63,813 nucleotides of DNA from the NCBI RefSeq assembly GCF_034111725.1, contig NZ_JAWUWR010000011.1, positions 1 to 63,813 of the forward strand, given 5' to 3'. The translations under genes and the position numbers were made by a program. This stretch comes from Thalassolituus sp034111725. Its GTDB lineage: Bacteria > Pseudomonadota > Gammaproteobacteria > Pseudomonadales > Oceanobacteraceae. Below are positions 17,389 to 25,746 of this stretch, in pieces (positions within the stretch are counted from its first letter, which is position 1; every line of letters starts with the position of its first letter). Under the pieces are notes generated by a model, which did no database searches, was not told where the DNA came from, and saw only the letters and a program-made list of their open reading frames with translations.

Positions 17389-17851
17389 ACATAGCCTCAT
17401 ATACTTCTTGAACTCGGGCATAACTGGTCAACACCCCGGTTAATAATTCCTGTTTGCGTACCAAATCCAACGCTGCCAGTACATGCAACACGCATTGATA
17501 CCCTTCGAGCAGTTGTGCCGATGCACCGGCCTCTGCCAGTAAATCAGTATAGTTGGCAATATAGTCGTACGCGTCGGCGTCGGCACGACGACGCAAGGCA
17601 TCGGTCGGTGCATCCATGTTTTGCAGCACTTCGCTTACGCTGGCTAACGCCATCGCACCATATTGATCGCCCAAATCGCGCTCATGAATCATGCTACGAC
17701 GTAAAAAAGATAACGCCCAAATCACCGGGCACGGTTGCGGTCGTGGGGTATTAAGATAACGAACAGGCATTAGACTCGGCGTTAAACAGCGGGCTAACAC
17801 CTCTGAAAGCTGGGATAAAGATTGTGTAGAAGTAGAAGACGATTGGTTCAT
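17372..17851 (-). CDS. Hypothetical helical protein
   Basis: Unrecognised 159-residue protein, no signal peptide or membrane helix. It is mainly helical: LSQLSEVLARCL, a PVRYLNTPRPQPCPVIWALSFLRR stretch, then acidic and Ala/Leu-rich helices (MALASVSEVLQNMDA, YIANYTDLLAEAGA, VLHVLAALDLVRKQ). Its end overlaps the outer-membrane protein gene by about 17 bases, suggesting translational coupling and perhaps a joint job in the envelope; this is inferred only from context. Confidence 0.7.
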   Translation of the reverse strand: MNQSSSTSTQSLSQLSEVLARCLTPSLMPVRYLNTPRPQPCPVIWALSFLRRSMIHERDLGDQYGAMALASVSEVLQNMDAPTDALRRRADADAYDYIANYTDLLAEAGASAQLLEGYQCVLHVLAALDLVRKQELLTGVLTSYARVQEVYEAMYVAHR

Positions 17852-17952
17852 GCGAATACCTCATTAAGTTCGCTATTAATGAGGTATAGCAATTACTAAG
17901 CCAGTCTATAAAGGTCTTTTAAAATCAGTAAGTTAAGAATATTAGCGGCCAA

Positions 17953-19317
17953 TCACGACCGCTTAGCGTCATCTTTTTGCCGCTCATTACCGCGACTACT
18001 ACGAGTGATATGTTGGCGCAAACTGCGCACACCAAGGTAAACAGCCCCTAAAACAAATGGCATAGCGATCGCTTTGCCGGTTGTCTCTTCGATTGGAACG
18101 CCAAAATCATGCAAACCAGCAAACGCAATTCCTAGCAAGGCGAGTATGTAGTAGCCGATAGCTACAACCGATAAGCCTTCGACGGTTTGCTGTAAGCGCA
18201 ACTGCAACTGGCTGCGCCGATTCATCGACGACAACAAATGCTGGTTCTGCTCTTGAATGGATAAATCCACCCGCGTGCGCAACAAACTGGTGGTGCGGTG
18301 AATACGACGCGACAAATCTTCTAAGCGGTCGCGCACAGAGTTACAGGTTTTTATCCCTGGTGTTAGTCGGCGTTCAAGGAATTCACGCAAGCTTTGCGTT
18401 CCATCCACAGGGCTTTCTTTTAATTGTCGTAACCGGTCGCGAACTAAATCATGATAGGCCACCGCCGCAGAGAAGCGAAAGTTAGTATTCGAGCGATGAC
18501 GTTCCACTTCCGCCGCCAGCTGCGATAATTCTTGCAATAATATACGTTCATCTTTTTCGACATCTATCTCAGAGATACTCTGATTTAGCGTCGCCAATGA
18601 ATCTTCAATGCGGCTAAGCTCTGGACCCATTTGGCGTGCTATAGGCAGGGCCATCAATGACATTAAACGGTAGGTTTCTAATTCGCACAAACGTTGAATT
18701 AAACGCCCAACTTGATAGCTGGTTAATGATTTGCTGTACGTTACAATGCGGCCAAAACCATCACTGTGTAACTTGAATGCGGTCCACACCTGAGCTTTAT
18801 CATCAGCAACCCAAGCACCCGAAACACGCTGGCCTTCAAACCAGCGACGAATTGATGTTTCGTTAGGTTCTTCATGCAGCACTGAGATATTAACCGCCAC
18901 CACCAGTTCACCGGGGAGCGCAGCCAGCCAATCTTTAGGGATGAAACTCAGCGCATCAGCATCAAACGGTAACACGTCATAACAAATAAAGGTGAAGTTA
19001 GCGAACTCTAAGTGACGCTCCCAGCGCAATTCAAAACCACCAAAATCTTGGTACAAGCAGCTCGATTCTGGTGCCGGAGAAGGCACACTAAAGCGCCGAC
19101 ATAAATCGACAACATGGTCGTACATCTCCTGCCGATTATCGCTTAACTTAACGGTGAAATGTGCGACATGACAGTCTCGATCAATAATCGGCGAGGGTCG
19201 ATTGTGCAGCTCCTCGTACAAGCTTGAACGCAACGGATGCACGCGCAATGACACGCTCGGTGCGGCAATTTCCGGAGAGGCGTTTTCTAGCTTTGACTCT
19301 TGCAGAGCGTTCTTCAT
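17953..19317 (-). CDS. DUF3422 family membrane protein
   Basis: Protein of 454 residues matching DUF3422: HPLRSSLYEELHNRPSP near residue 26, HVAHFTVKLSD, WERHLEFANFTF, GRIVTYSKSLTSYQVGRLIQRLCELETYR, and two C-terminal transmembrane helices (GLSVVAIGYYILALLGIAFAGL and AIAMPFVLGAVYLGVRSL). The middle is a long coiled region. Family function is not known; the shape is that of a cytoplasmic domain on an inner-membrane anchor. It has about 90 bases on either side and looks like a single-gene unit. Confidence 0.88.
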   Translation of the reverse strand: MKNALQESKLENASPEIAAPSVSLRVHPLRSSLYEELHNRPSPIIDRDCHVAHFTVKLSDNRQEMYDHVVDLCRRFSVPSPAPESSCLYQDFGGFELRWERHLEFANFTFICYDVLPFDADALSFIPKDWLAALPGELVVAVNISVLHEEPNETSIRRWFEGQRVSGAWVADDKAQVWTAFKLHSDGFGRIVTYSKSLTSYQVGRLIQRLCELETYRLMSLMALPIARQMGPELSRIEDSLATLNQSISEIDVEKDERILLQELSQLAAEVERHRSNTNFRFSAAVAYHDLVRDRLRQLKESPVDGTQSLREFLERRLTPGIKTCNSVRDRLEDLSRRIHRTTSLLRTRVDLSIQEQNQHLLSSMNRRSQLQLRLQQTVEGLSVVAIGYYILALLGIAFAGLHDFGVPIEETTGKAIAMPFVLGAVYLGVRSLRQHITRSSRGNERQKDDAKRS

Positions 19318-19404
19318 GAATCATCCTGACTAAATTAAATTGACTCGATTCTATGTAACTCAAAATGCAATAACCAGCTTACAGATCAAGGTTTCTAGTA
19401 TTGC

Positions 19405-20628
19405 TTACTGAAACAAGCTATCTAACGAACGCCCTGTGTCATCAGTAATCGTGTGCTGCCAATCGTGTTGCCAAGCAACCCAGCGTTGCTTCAATGGATC
19501 ATTGGTCACACTACCACTGGCCTCTAACTGGCTCATTGCCTTTAAAGGCTCGTGTGCAAAAAACTCGGCCAATGTCAGCGAACGCGGATCTCGCAACCAA
19601 GTCCATTCTTGTTCATGTGAGATAGTAGCCCAACGTTCGTTTTGAAAATCACTCAAAATCGTCGAAATTCGCTCAGCACCAATGTCATCAAGGCGTTTGC
19701 GTAAGCGATCTTCAGAGAGCAAACCACCTTTTTGTTGGGCCTCATAAAGCGTGGCCGCGACGCGCAAACGCTCAAGCGCAGGATTGCGATTTTTTCTCGC
19801 CGCACGGTGATGACTTAAACTAAACGTCAATTCAGCGCCCAACAGCAATAACATCCAAGATGCATACATCCACAAAAGAAACAAAGGCACGGCAGCGAAA
19901 GCACCATAAATAAGTTTATAAGAAGGAAACATCCCGAGTGTTTCGCTGAATAAAAATTTAGCTAATTCAAAAATACTGGCAATAAAAGTAGAAGCGATAA
20001 AAGCATGGGTGACAGGCACTTTGTAATTAGGCACTACAATGTAGAGTAAAGCTATGGCGATACTGCTAAGTGCCCAAGGAAGTAGATGAGCAATAAACTC
20101 GATACTTTTCGCTAAACCGCCACCCCACAACGGCAAAGATGCAACAATCGAAGTGGTGGCAAAAGCAGCACCGAAAAAGAGCGGACCGAGACTGAGCACA
20201 GCCCAATAGCGAAAGAAAGTTTGAATCTTCGAGCGCGAAGTTTGTACATTCCAAATACGATTAAACTGGGTTTCAACCGTCTGCAACAGCATAAACGCCG
20301 TGATAAATAAGAACACCAAACCGACCCAAGTTAACTTGCGCGCCTGCTGACTGAACTGCTGTAAATATTCCGAAATGACTTCGCTGCCTTCAGGCATCAC
20401 ATACGCAAATAGCTGCGCATTGGCCTGTTCGCCCCAACTTTGCAAAGCCGGTAAGGCACTCAAAATCGAATAACTAACGGTCAACATAGGCACTAACGCA
20501 AATAGCGTTGTATAAGTTAAGGCAGCAGCATCACGGCGGCGCTCCATGTTCTCAAACCGTTTTAAAGTGCTCCAAATGATATGGGCGGTACGACGCCATT
20601 TCAGGTTTAGTCGGGGCTTCATGCGCAT
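19405..20628 (-). CDS. YihY/BrkB family inner membrane protein
   Basis: Polytopic membrane protein of 407 residues of the YihY/UPF0761 (BrkB) family, formerly and wrongly called RNase BN. Landmarks: RRDAAALTYTTLFALVPMLTVSYSIL, VGLVFLFITAFMLLQTVETQFNRIWNV and FLFSETLGMFPSYKLIYGAFAAVPLFLLWMY, with about six helices. The C-terminal 130 residues are soluble and look like a winged helix (LRKRLDDIGAERISTIL). Function unknown. It diverges from the arsC-like/wrbA cluster. Confidence 0.92.
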   Translation of the reverse strand: MRMKPRLNLKWRRTAHIIWSTLKRFENMERRRDAAALTYTTLFALVPMLTVSYSILSALPALQSWGEQANAQLFAYVMPEGSEVISEYLQQFSQQARKLTWVGLVFLFITAFMLLQTVETQFNRIWNVQTSRSKIQTFFRYWAVLSLGPLFFGAAFATTSIVASLPLWGGGLAKSIEFIAHLLPWALSSIAIALLYIVVPNYKVPVTHAFIASTFIASIFELAKFLFSETLGMFPSYKLIYGAFAAVPLFLLWMYASWMLLLLGAELTFSLSHHRAARKNRNPALERLRVAATLYEAQQKGGLLSEDRLRKRLDDIGAERISTILSDFQNERWATISHEQEWTWLRDPRSLTLAEFFAHEPLKAMSQLEASGSVTNDPLKQRWVAWQHDWQHTITDDTGRSLDSLFQ

Positions 20629-20687
20629 CCTTTTGAAAATGTAGTTACAATACCGGCATTGAAAATAAAATCAGGGCAGCAGAAAGC

Positions 20688-21038
20688 ATGAGCGAAATCA
20701 CTATTTATCACAATCCTCGGTGTTCAAAATCACGCGAGACCCTCGCCTTACTTGAAGAACAAGGCATCACACCAGTGGTAGTAGAGTACCTGAAAGACAT
20801 TCCGTCCGCCGCTACTCTGCGCGACGTACTTGCTAAGCTAGGCTTAACGCCGCGCCAACTGCTGCGCACTAAAGAAGACGATTACAAGGCATTAAACCTA
20901 GCGGACACTAGCCTGAGTGACGACGAATTAATAGAAGCTATGTGCGCTCATCCAAAGCTGATTGAACGCCCTATCGTAATCAAAGGTAAGAACGCGCGTA
21001 TTGGTCGTCCACCGCAACAGGTTTTGGAAATTCTATAA
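20688..21038 (+). CDS. arsC: ArsC-family reductase (glutaredoxin-type arsenate reductase homologue)
   Basis: Thioredoxin-fold protein of 116 residues with the ArsC pattern ITIYHNPRCSKSRETLALLEE (catalytic Cys12), LGLTPRQLLRTKEDDYKAL (the arginine of the oxyanion site) and LIERPIVIKGKNARIGRPP. It would reduce arsenate with glutathione and glutaredoxin. No arsenic regulator or pump is nearby; the neighbours are wrbA and DUF2069, so a dedicated resistance role is doubtful. Its stop overlaps the wrbA start by one base (TAATG), showing translational coupling. Confidence 0.92.
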   Translation: MSEITIYHNPRCSKSRETLALLEEQGITPVVVEYLKDIPSAATLRDVLAKLGLTPRQLLRTKEDDYKALNLADTSLSDDELIEAMCAHPKLIERPIVIKGKNARIGRPPQQVLEIL

Positions 21039-21640
21039 TGTCTCAGCCTTATATTTTGGTGCTGTACTACAGTCGCCACGGCAAAACTGCAGAAATGGCG
21101 AAGTACATGGCTCGCGGTATCGAAGCGGCAGGCCTTGAAGCGCGCCTTCGCACGGTTGCTGAAGTATCGCCAACCAATGAAGCAACCTCCGCTGCGGTTC
21201 CAAGTGAAGGGGCGATTTATTGCAGCCACGACGACGTTAAACACTGCGCTGGATTACTACTGGGAAGCCCTACCCGATTTGGCAATATGGCTGCCTCGCT
21301 TAAATATTTTCTCGATAGCACCAGCAACCTCTGGTTAACCGGCGCATTAATCGACAAACCTGCAGGAGTATTCACCTCAACATCGTCATTGCATGGTGGT
21401 CAAGAAACGACCCTAATGAGCATGGCACTGCCACTGCTACATCACGGCATGGTCTTCGCGGGCATACCCTATAGCGAAGCGGGTTTAACCAATACCCAAA
21501 CGGGTGGAACACCTTATGGTGCAAGCCATCACAGCGGCCAAGATGGCAGCAATGAATTATCTGAGCACGAGATTGCACTTTGCAAAGCTCAAGGTAAGCG
21601 CATTGCAACCTTGGCCAAACGCCTAGGAGCAGATGCATGA
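21038..21640 (+). CDS. wrbA: NAD(P)H:quinone oxidoreductase, WrbA type
   Basis: Flavodoxin-like FMN enzyme of 200 residues that reduces quinones by two electrons. Seen are an N-terminal VLYYSRHGKTAEMAKYMARGIE phosphate loop, GLLLGSPTRFGNMAASLKYFLD, FTSTSSLHGGQETTLMSM (flavin ring loop) and GGTPYGASHHSG, all characteristic of WrbA. It begins at the last base of the arsC-like stop and overlaps the DUF2069 gene by four bases (ATGA), so the cluster is one operon. Confidence 0.96.
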   Translation: MSQPYILVLYYSRHGKTAEMAKYMARGIEAAGLEARLRTVAEVSPTNEATSAAVPSEGAIYCSHDDVKHCAGLLLGSPTRFGNMAASLKYFLDSTSNLWLTGALIDKPAGVFTSTSSLHGGQETTLMSMALPLLHHGMVFAGIPYSEAGLTNTQTGGTPYGASHHSGQDGSNELSEHEIALCKAQGKRIATLAKRLGADA

Positions 21641-22026
21641 AATTAACCCGTGTCTACCAGCTCATGCTAGCAAGCTATTTAGGAACTCTATTGGTATTGC
21701 TGGCGTATACCTTTAGAAGCCCGCCACAAACTTTCGACTCCACTGCAGTGTTGTACGCAACCGGAACCTTATACTGGAGTTTGCGCTCGCTACCTTTGCT
21801 GCTGTTTATTCCGGGTTTGCTAAAAAAATCTCACAAAGCGGCGTCGTGGTTGGCGTATGTCATCATGCTGTATTTCGTATTCGCGATTACCGTGCTGTTC
21901 ACCCAAGGGACTGAGCTTTGGGGCTGGCTGCTCATCGCGATGACACTCACCGTATTTGTAACCACCCTATTGTTCACGCGCTGGCAGAAAGCAGCGTTGC
22001 GTTTACAAGCTGAACAAAACTCGTAA
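21637..22026 (+). CDS. DUF2069 family membrane protein
   Basis: Inner-membrane protein of 129 residues with four helices: LMLASYLGTLLVLLAYTF, LYWSLRSLPLLLFIPGLL, WLAYVIMLYFVFAITVLF and LLIAMTLTVFVTTLLFT. Length, helix count and position after wrbA match DUF2069 proteins of pseudomonads. Function unknown. The start overlaps the wrbA stop by four bases. Confidence 0.88.
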   Translation: MKLTRVYQLMLASYLGTLLVLLAYTFRSPPQTFDSTAVLYATGTLYWSLRSLPLLLFIPGLLKKSHKAASWLAYVIMLYFVFAITVLFTQGTELWGWLLIAMTLTVFVTTLLFTRWQKAALRLQAEQNS

Positions 22027-22038
22027 AGAGGAATGAGA

Positions 22039-22482
22039 ATGAAATTAACCGTTTATCTATCTGGCGAAATCCACACTGATTGGCGCGACGAGATTGCCCG
22101 CGGTCTCGCCGAGAAAGATCTGCAAGTAACCCTAACGTCACCGAATACTGATCACGCTTCTAGCGATGATTGTGGCGATGAGATCCTAGGTACTGAAACG
22201 CTGCCGTTTTGGAAAGACCACAAAGCGGCCAAGATTAATGCCTTGCGCACGCGCAAGTTAATCAGCGATGCCGATATTGTGGTGGTGCGTTTTGGTGAGA
22301 AGTACAAGCAATGGAATGCGGCATTTGATGCAGGCTATGCTGCCGCCTTAGGGAAATCTTTGATTGTCCAGCACGATCCTGAACTAACGCATCCGTTAAA
22401 GGAAGTAGACGCTGCTGCTATGGCTGTGTGCGAAACTCCGCAACAAATTGTAGAAATTCTGAACTACATTAGCCGCAACTGA
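22039..22482 (+). CDS. ytoQ: YtoQ family protein
   Basis: Cytoplasmic protein of 147 residues of the YtoQ family, related to the nucleoside 2-deoxyribosyltransferase-like fold. Pattern: LTVYLSGEIHTDWRDEI, SPNTDHASSDDCGDEILG, NALRTRKLISDADIVVVRFGEKYKQWNAAFDAGYAAALGK. I use ATG 22039 because AGAGG is seven bases upstream; ATG 22033 would be too close to it. Enzymatic role not established. It is the last gene of the arsC-like/wrbA cluster. Confidence 0.9.
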   Translation: MKLTVYLSGEIHTDWRDEIARGLAEKDLQVTLTSPNTDHASSDDCGDEILGTETLPFWKDHKAAKINALRTRKLISDADIVVVRFGEKYKQWNAAFDAGYAAALGKSLIVQHDPELTHPLKEVDAAAMAVCETPQQIVEILNYISRN

Positions 22483-22496
22483 GTGACATCTAGTTG

Positions 22497-22571
22497 ATGC
22501 ACTTGGCTTAGTTACGTATGCACTTGGAGTAGATACATATGCACTCGGCCTGCACGCACCGCCGAGTGCAT
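22497..22571. repeat. 21-base imperfect direct repeats ending in an 11-bp inverted repeat
   Basis: ATGCACTTGG occurs at 22497-22506 and 22518-22527, and ATGCACTCGG at 22539-22548, each 21 bases apart with partly similar spacers (TTACGT, ATACAT). The third copy also forms the left arm of a perfect inverted repeat: ATGCACTCGGC (22539-22549) and GCCGAGTGCAT (22561-22571) with an 11-base loop. There is no T-run on either side, so a classical terminator is unlikely. It lies between the convergent ytoQ and zinc-ribbon genes. Confidence 0.85.
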
Positions 22572-22581
22572 CGATTAGCAA

Positions 22582-22815
22582 TTACGCTTCGTCTTCCCAC
22601 TCGCCATCTGTATCGTCGTCAGCAATCTCAGTACACACTGGCTCGCCACACTTAACACATGCGCCTTCAACGAAGATAACGCCATCTTGTTCGTATTCTT
22701 TTGGATCTTTCATGCCTAAGTCGGCTTCCATACAGGTGTTACACCATGTTTGGCTTAAAAAGGCTTCTTGATCTTCTTGCTCGCGAGCATAGAAATCGCG
22801 TTCAACACGCTCCAT
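22582..22815 (-). CDS. Small acidic zinc-ribbon protein
   Basis: A 77-residue cytoplasmic protein with two cysteine pairs, WCNTC and CVKCGEPVC, spaced as a zinc ribbon, and a very acidic tail (ADDDTDGEWEDEA). The start is taken at ATG 22815 (AGAGAG upstream), which removes a 22-residue leader that reads like untranslated sequence. No named family is recognised; the N-terminal ERDFYAREQEDQEAFLSQ helix looks like an interaction surface. Confidence 0.75.
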   Translation of the reverse strand: MERVERDFYAREQEDQEAFLSQTWCNTCMEADLGMKDPKEYEQDGVIFVEGACVKCGEPVCTEIADDDTDGEWEDEA

Positions 22816-23073
22816 AACATTCTCTCTTACTGATGGGTTACTTATTATTGTTCCGAAAGACAGGTTGGTACAAAGGGCCAACCGTCAGCGAACAATTCTA
22901 CATATTCTATGCTTACTCGATGCTTTCTACACCTTGGATCTTCCCAATCGAGGTAAAAGTTCAACCCTGACTAACGGCATACCTAGCTCTTTCAATACTC
23001 GCGGGGGTCGTTTATAACACCCTTCTATTATATTGATGTCTACCAGTCCATTCACTCGCTTTTGAGGATACTT

Positions 23074-23742
23074 ATGATCACGCTTCATCACTTAGAAAAC
23101 TCACGCTCACAACGCATACTTTGGTTGTTAGAAGAACTAGGCGTTGAGTACGAAATCAAACGCTATGAACGTGATCCTAAAACTAACTTAGCACCGCCAA
23201 GCCTTAAAGCCATACATCCACTGGGGAAATCACCGGTGATTACCGACAACGGTAAAACCATCGCAGAATCCGCGGTTATCATCGATTACCTCATTAATAC
23301 CTACGGTAAAGATCGCTTTATGCCGGAAGTCGGCAGTGATGCATACAACCAGTTACAATACTGGCTGCACTATGCCGAAGGATCATTAATGCCATTCTTG
23401 GTTATGGCGCTGATTTTTCAGAAAGTAAAAACATCGCCTATGCCCTTCTTTGTTCGCCCTGTAGCCAAAGGCATTGCTAATCAGGTGTTAAAGTCTTACG
23501 TTGATCCAAACGTTACCAATCACCTGCAATTTATTGAAAATCATTTGAGCAAAAACACTTGGTTTGCTGGCGACGAACTTAGTGGTGCCGATTTCCAAAT
23601 GATTTTCCCACTCGAAGCAGCCATGAGTCGCTCCGAAGTGGCGAATAAATTGCCACATGTATTGGCATTTGTGAAAAAAGTTCACGCGCTCGGTGCATAC
23701 AAAGCAGCGTTGGAAAAAGGCGGTCCATACGCTTACGCTTAA
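23074..23742 (+). CDS. Glutathione S-transferase family protein
   Basis: Cytosolic GST of 222 residues. N-terminal thioredoxin-like domain: ITLHHLENSRSQRILWLLEELG, PLGKSPVITDNGKTIAESAVIIDYLI (the ESA segment binds glutathione). C-terminal helical domain: FAGDELSGADFQMIFPLEA (N-cap and hydrophobic staple). I start at ATG 23074 with TTGAGGA upstream; the in-frame TTG at 23062 lies inside that ribosome site. Substrate unknown. It is convergent with the Hsp70 gene. Confidence 0.93.
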   Translation: MITLHHLENSRSQRILWLLEELGVEYEIKRYERDPKTNLAPPSLKAIHPLGKSPVITDNGKTIAESAVIIDYLINTYGKDRFMPEVGSDAYNQLQYWLHYAEGSLMPFLVMALIFQKVKTSPMPFFVRPVAKGIANQVLKSYVDPNVTNHLQFIENHLSKNTWFAGDELSGADFQMIFPLEAAMSRSEVANKLPHVLAFVKKVHALGAYKAALEKGGPYAYA

Positions 23743-23751
23743 TTATTAAAG

Positions 23752-23784
23752 CGCTTATTTCGCTAGTATTTAGCGAAATAAGCG
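23752..23784. terminator. Perfect 14-bp stem-loop at convergent gene ends
   Basis: CGCTTATTTCGCTA (23752-23765) pairs perfectly with 23771-23784 around a five-base loop. It contains the last codons and stop of the Hsp70 gene and lies ten bases past the GST stop. There is no T-run, so it is better seen as a transcript-end or RNA-protecting hairpin than a textbook intrinsic terminator. Confidence 0.65.
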
Positions 23785-25137
23785 GTTGGCCCACACGGTT
23801 AACCCGGCGGCGACGCTACCAAAGTGGTCTCCGTCTAACACCGGAATATTACCTAGCTTTTGCTCAACCGCATGACGAATTGCAGGCGACTTAGCACTAC
23901 CACCTGTGATGTATATTACATCCGGTTGTGTACCTGCTTGATTAATAGCCTCTGACATTAAATTGGTCATTTTTTCTAGCGGCCAAGCAATTGCTTGCGC
24001 CAAGTCAGTGCGGGTAAGGCGAATACCTAAGCCAGCTTCGATATAGGCCAAATCTAATTCGTACTCACTCACATCCGACAAAGCAATTTTGCTCTGCTCG
24101 GCGCTACGCACCAAATGGTGGTTTTGCTTATCTTCACGCATTTTTATAAAGCGTTTGATTAATTCAGGCTGCGCACAATCGCGCTGCAGTTGATCCAGAT
24201 ATAAGGCGGTATCCAAACTATTAAAAGTAGCAAGCGCACCGACGTCATTTGTGCTCACTGCATTCCAAAAGGTTTGCATTGGCATCGGTTTACCAGTTTT
24301 TAACGGTGCGGTCATACCAAATAGCGGCATCAATTGTTTACCGGCGATCTGAATATCAAGATCATTACCACCAATACGTTCGCCGCTATGACCGATAAAA
24401 TCGTTATCGCGAATATCCTGATCGCGATGATCGGGCCCCATACGCACCATGGCACAATCGGTGGTTCCGCCACCTACATCGACAACCAGCACGGTTCGAT
24501 TCGTAGCTAAGCTCTGTTCAAAATTTAAACCCGCAGCAATAGGTTCAAACAAAAACTCAATCTGTTGAAAGCCGCTACGTTGCGCCGCTACGCGCAAAAT
24601 ATCTAACGCCTGCTGATTACTCTTTTCGGCATTCATTCCTTGAAAGTTAACGGGTTTACCAATCACGGTATGAGTAAGTTCTTGACCGAGTTCAGTTTCC
24701 GCACGACGCTTTACCGTCTGCATCATGGCCGTAACAATATCTTCAAAAAAATGAATAAACTCAGAGCGTAAACCGCTAGCGCCTAAAAAGGATTTGGGAG
24801 ATTTAACGAAATAGCCTTCTTCTGGAAAAGAAAAATACTGTTCGAAGGCTTCCGAACCGACAAACAATATTTCTTCATTTCCAGCAATGTCATGTTCACG
24901 ACGCACGCGGCGAGCTTGCGCCAAAGGATTAACGCGCAAATCAATAAACTGCTGCTGTAATTCAGGCGATGAGATATTGTTTGCAACCGCCTCGCAAATC
25001 AACTCTCGTTCCAAGGCATACAAGGCCGATGGCATAAAGGCTTTGCCTTGATCTAACGTCAACAAGCGCACATCAAGCTTTGAATTGATTACACCAACGG
25101 CACAGTTAGAGGTGCCGTAGTCAAAACCGCAAATCAT
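23770..25137 (-). CDS. yegD: Hsp70 family protein, YegD type
   Basis: Actin-fold ATPase of 455 residues, close to E. coli YegD (450) and lacking the DnaK substrate-binding domain. Motifs: phosphate 1 loop FDYGTSNCAVGV at the N-terminus, LFEPIAAGLNFE (connect), VVDVGGGTTDCAMV (phosphate 2) and YITGGSAKSP (adenosine loop). The partner and client are unknown; no DnaJ or GrpE gene is near. Its start lies about 35 bases after the MgtC stop on the same strand, so the two may share a transcript. Confidence 0.93.
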   Translation of the reverse strand: MICGFDYGTSNCAVGVINSKLDVRLLTLDQGKAFMPSALYALERELICEAVANNISSPELQQQFIDLRVNPLAQARRVRREHDIAGNEEILFVGSEAFEQYFSFPEEGYFVKSPKSFLGASGLRSEFIHFFEDIVTAMMQTVKRRAETELGQELTHTVIGKPVNFQGMNAEKSNQQALDILRVAAQRSGFQQIEFLFEPIAAGLNFEQSLATNRTVLVVDVGGGTTDCAMVRMGPDHRDQDIRDNDFIGHSGERIGGNDLDIQIAGKQLMPLFGMTAPLKTGKPMPMQTFWNAVSTNDVGALATFNSLDTALYLDQLQRDCAQPELIKRFIKMREDKQNHHLVRSAEQSKIALSDVSEYELDLAYIEAGLGIRLTRTDLAQAIAWPLEKMTNLMSEAINQAGTQPDVIYITGGSAKSPAIRHAVEQKLGNIPVLDGDHFGSVAAGLTVWANRLFR

Positions 25138-25170
25138 TAAATTTTTCCTAGGATCTAACCAATAAAAGGC

Positions 25171-25650
25171 TTAACGACGCTTACGCCAATCGGTTATTTT
25201 AGAATGCACGCCACGGGTAAGCGCTGCTGAATAGTTTTCGAGGATATCAACACCCACTAAGATAAGCACGACCAATACGGCTAATTTAATGGCAACCACA
25301 TGGCCTGCGACAGCAATACATACACCGATTGCTGCAAGCGCCCAAATAGTAGCGGCAGATGTCACCCCCATGACCACGCCATCCTTCGATAGCATAACCC
25401 CAGCCCCCAAAAAACCAACCCCAGTAACCACCTGCCCAATAATACGGGTTGTGTCTGTTACTTCGTTATTGAGGGATTGCGATAAGGCGACAAAAGTATA
25501 AGTACCTAAGACAATCAAAGAAGAGGTACGAATGCCAACAGGCTTACCGCGCAATTGACGCTCAAGACCAATGATAGTGCCGCATACAAGGGCCGAGAAA
25601 ATGGCATACCAATCAAGGGGAGCAATACTAATAATATCTGTAAGCGTCAT
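25171..25650 (-). CDS. MgtC/SapB family membrane protein
   Basis: Inner-membrane protein of 159 residues from ATG 25650. The longer frame to 25725 runs into the preceding terminator and is rejected. The MgtC pattern is clear: DWYAIFSALVCGTIIGLERQLRGKPVGIRTS, VTGVGFLGAGVML and TSAATIWALAAIGVCIAVAG, about five helices. It lacks the C-terminal soluble domain of long MgtC. Roles in magnesium limitation or F-ATPase control are known for some relatives and are not shown here. Confidence 0.93.
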   Translation of the reverse strand: MTLTDIISIAPLDWYAIFSALVCGTIIGLERQLRGKPVGIRTSSLIVLGTYTFVALSQSLNNEVTDTTRIIGQVVTGVGFLGAGVMLSKDGVVMGVTSAATIWALAAIGVCIAVAGHVVAIKLAVLVVLILVGVDILENYSAALTRGVHSKITDWRKRR

Positions 25651-25687
25651 AAGAACAAAAATACAATTGCCAAGGTGGATTTTAAAA

Positions 25688-25721
25688 TGAAAAAAGCGGG
25701 TGGCATCACCCGCTTTTTTCA
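25688..25721 (-). terminator. Strong (bidirectional-type) terminator after the peroxidase gene
   Basis: A 15-base-pair perfect stem, TGAAAAAAGCGGGTG (25688-25702) with 25707-25721, loop GCAT. The T-run on the minus strand follows the glutathione peroxidase stop at 25747, and the symmetric A/T flanks allow use in both directions. It also isolates the MgtC gene, which then needs its own promoter in about 40 bases. Confidence 0.93.
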
Positions 25722-25746
25722 TCAACTAGCCCATATAAGCTACTAT

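Noticed and set aside
20688..22482. Arsenic resistance cluster
   Set aside because: Only an ArsC-like reductase is present; no arsR, arsB or acr3. The context is the wrbA cluster.
22396..22581. Minus-strand frame with repeated PSAYV units
   Set aside because: Antisense to ytoQ and an artefact of the 21-base DNA repeat.
25651..25725. N-terminal extension of the MgtC protein
   Set aside because: It is encoded by the terminator stem; ATG 25650 gives the usual MgtC start.
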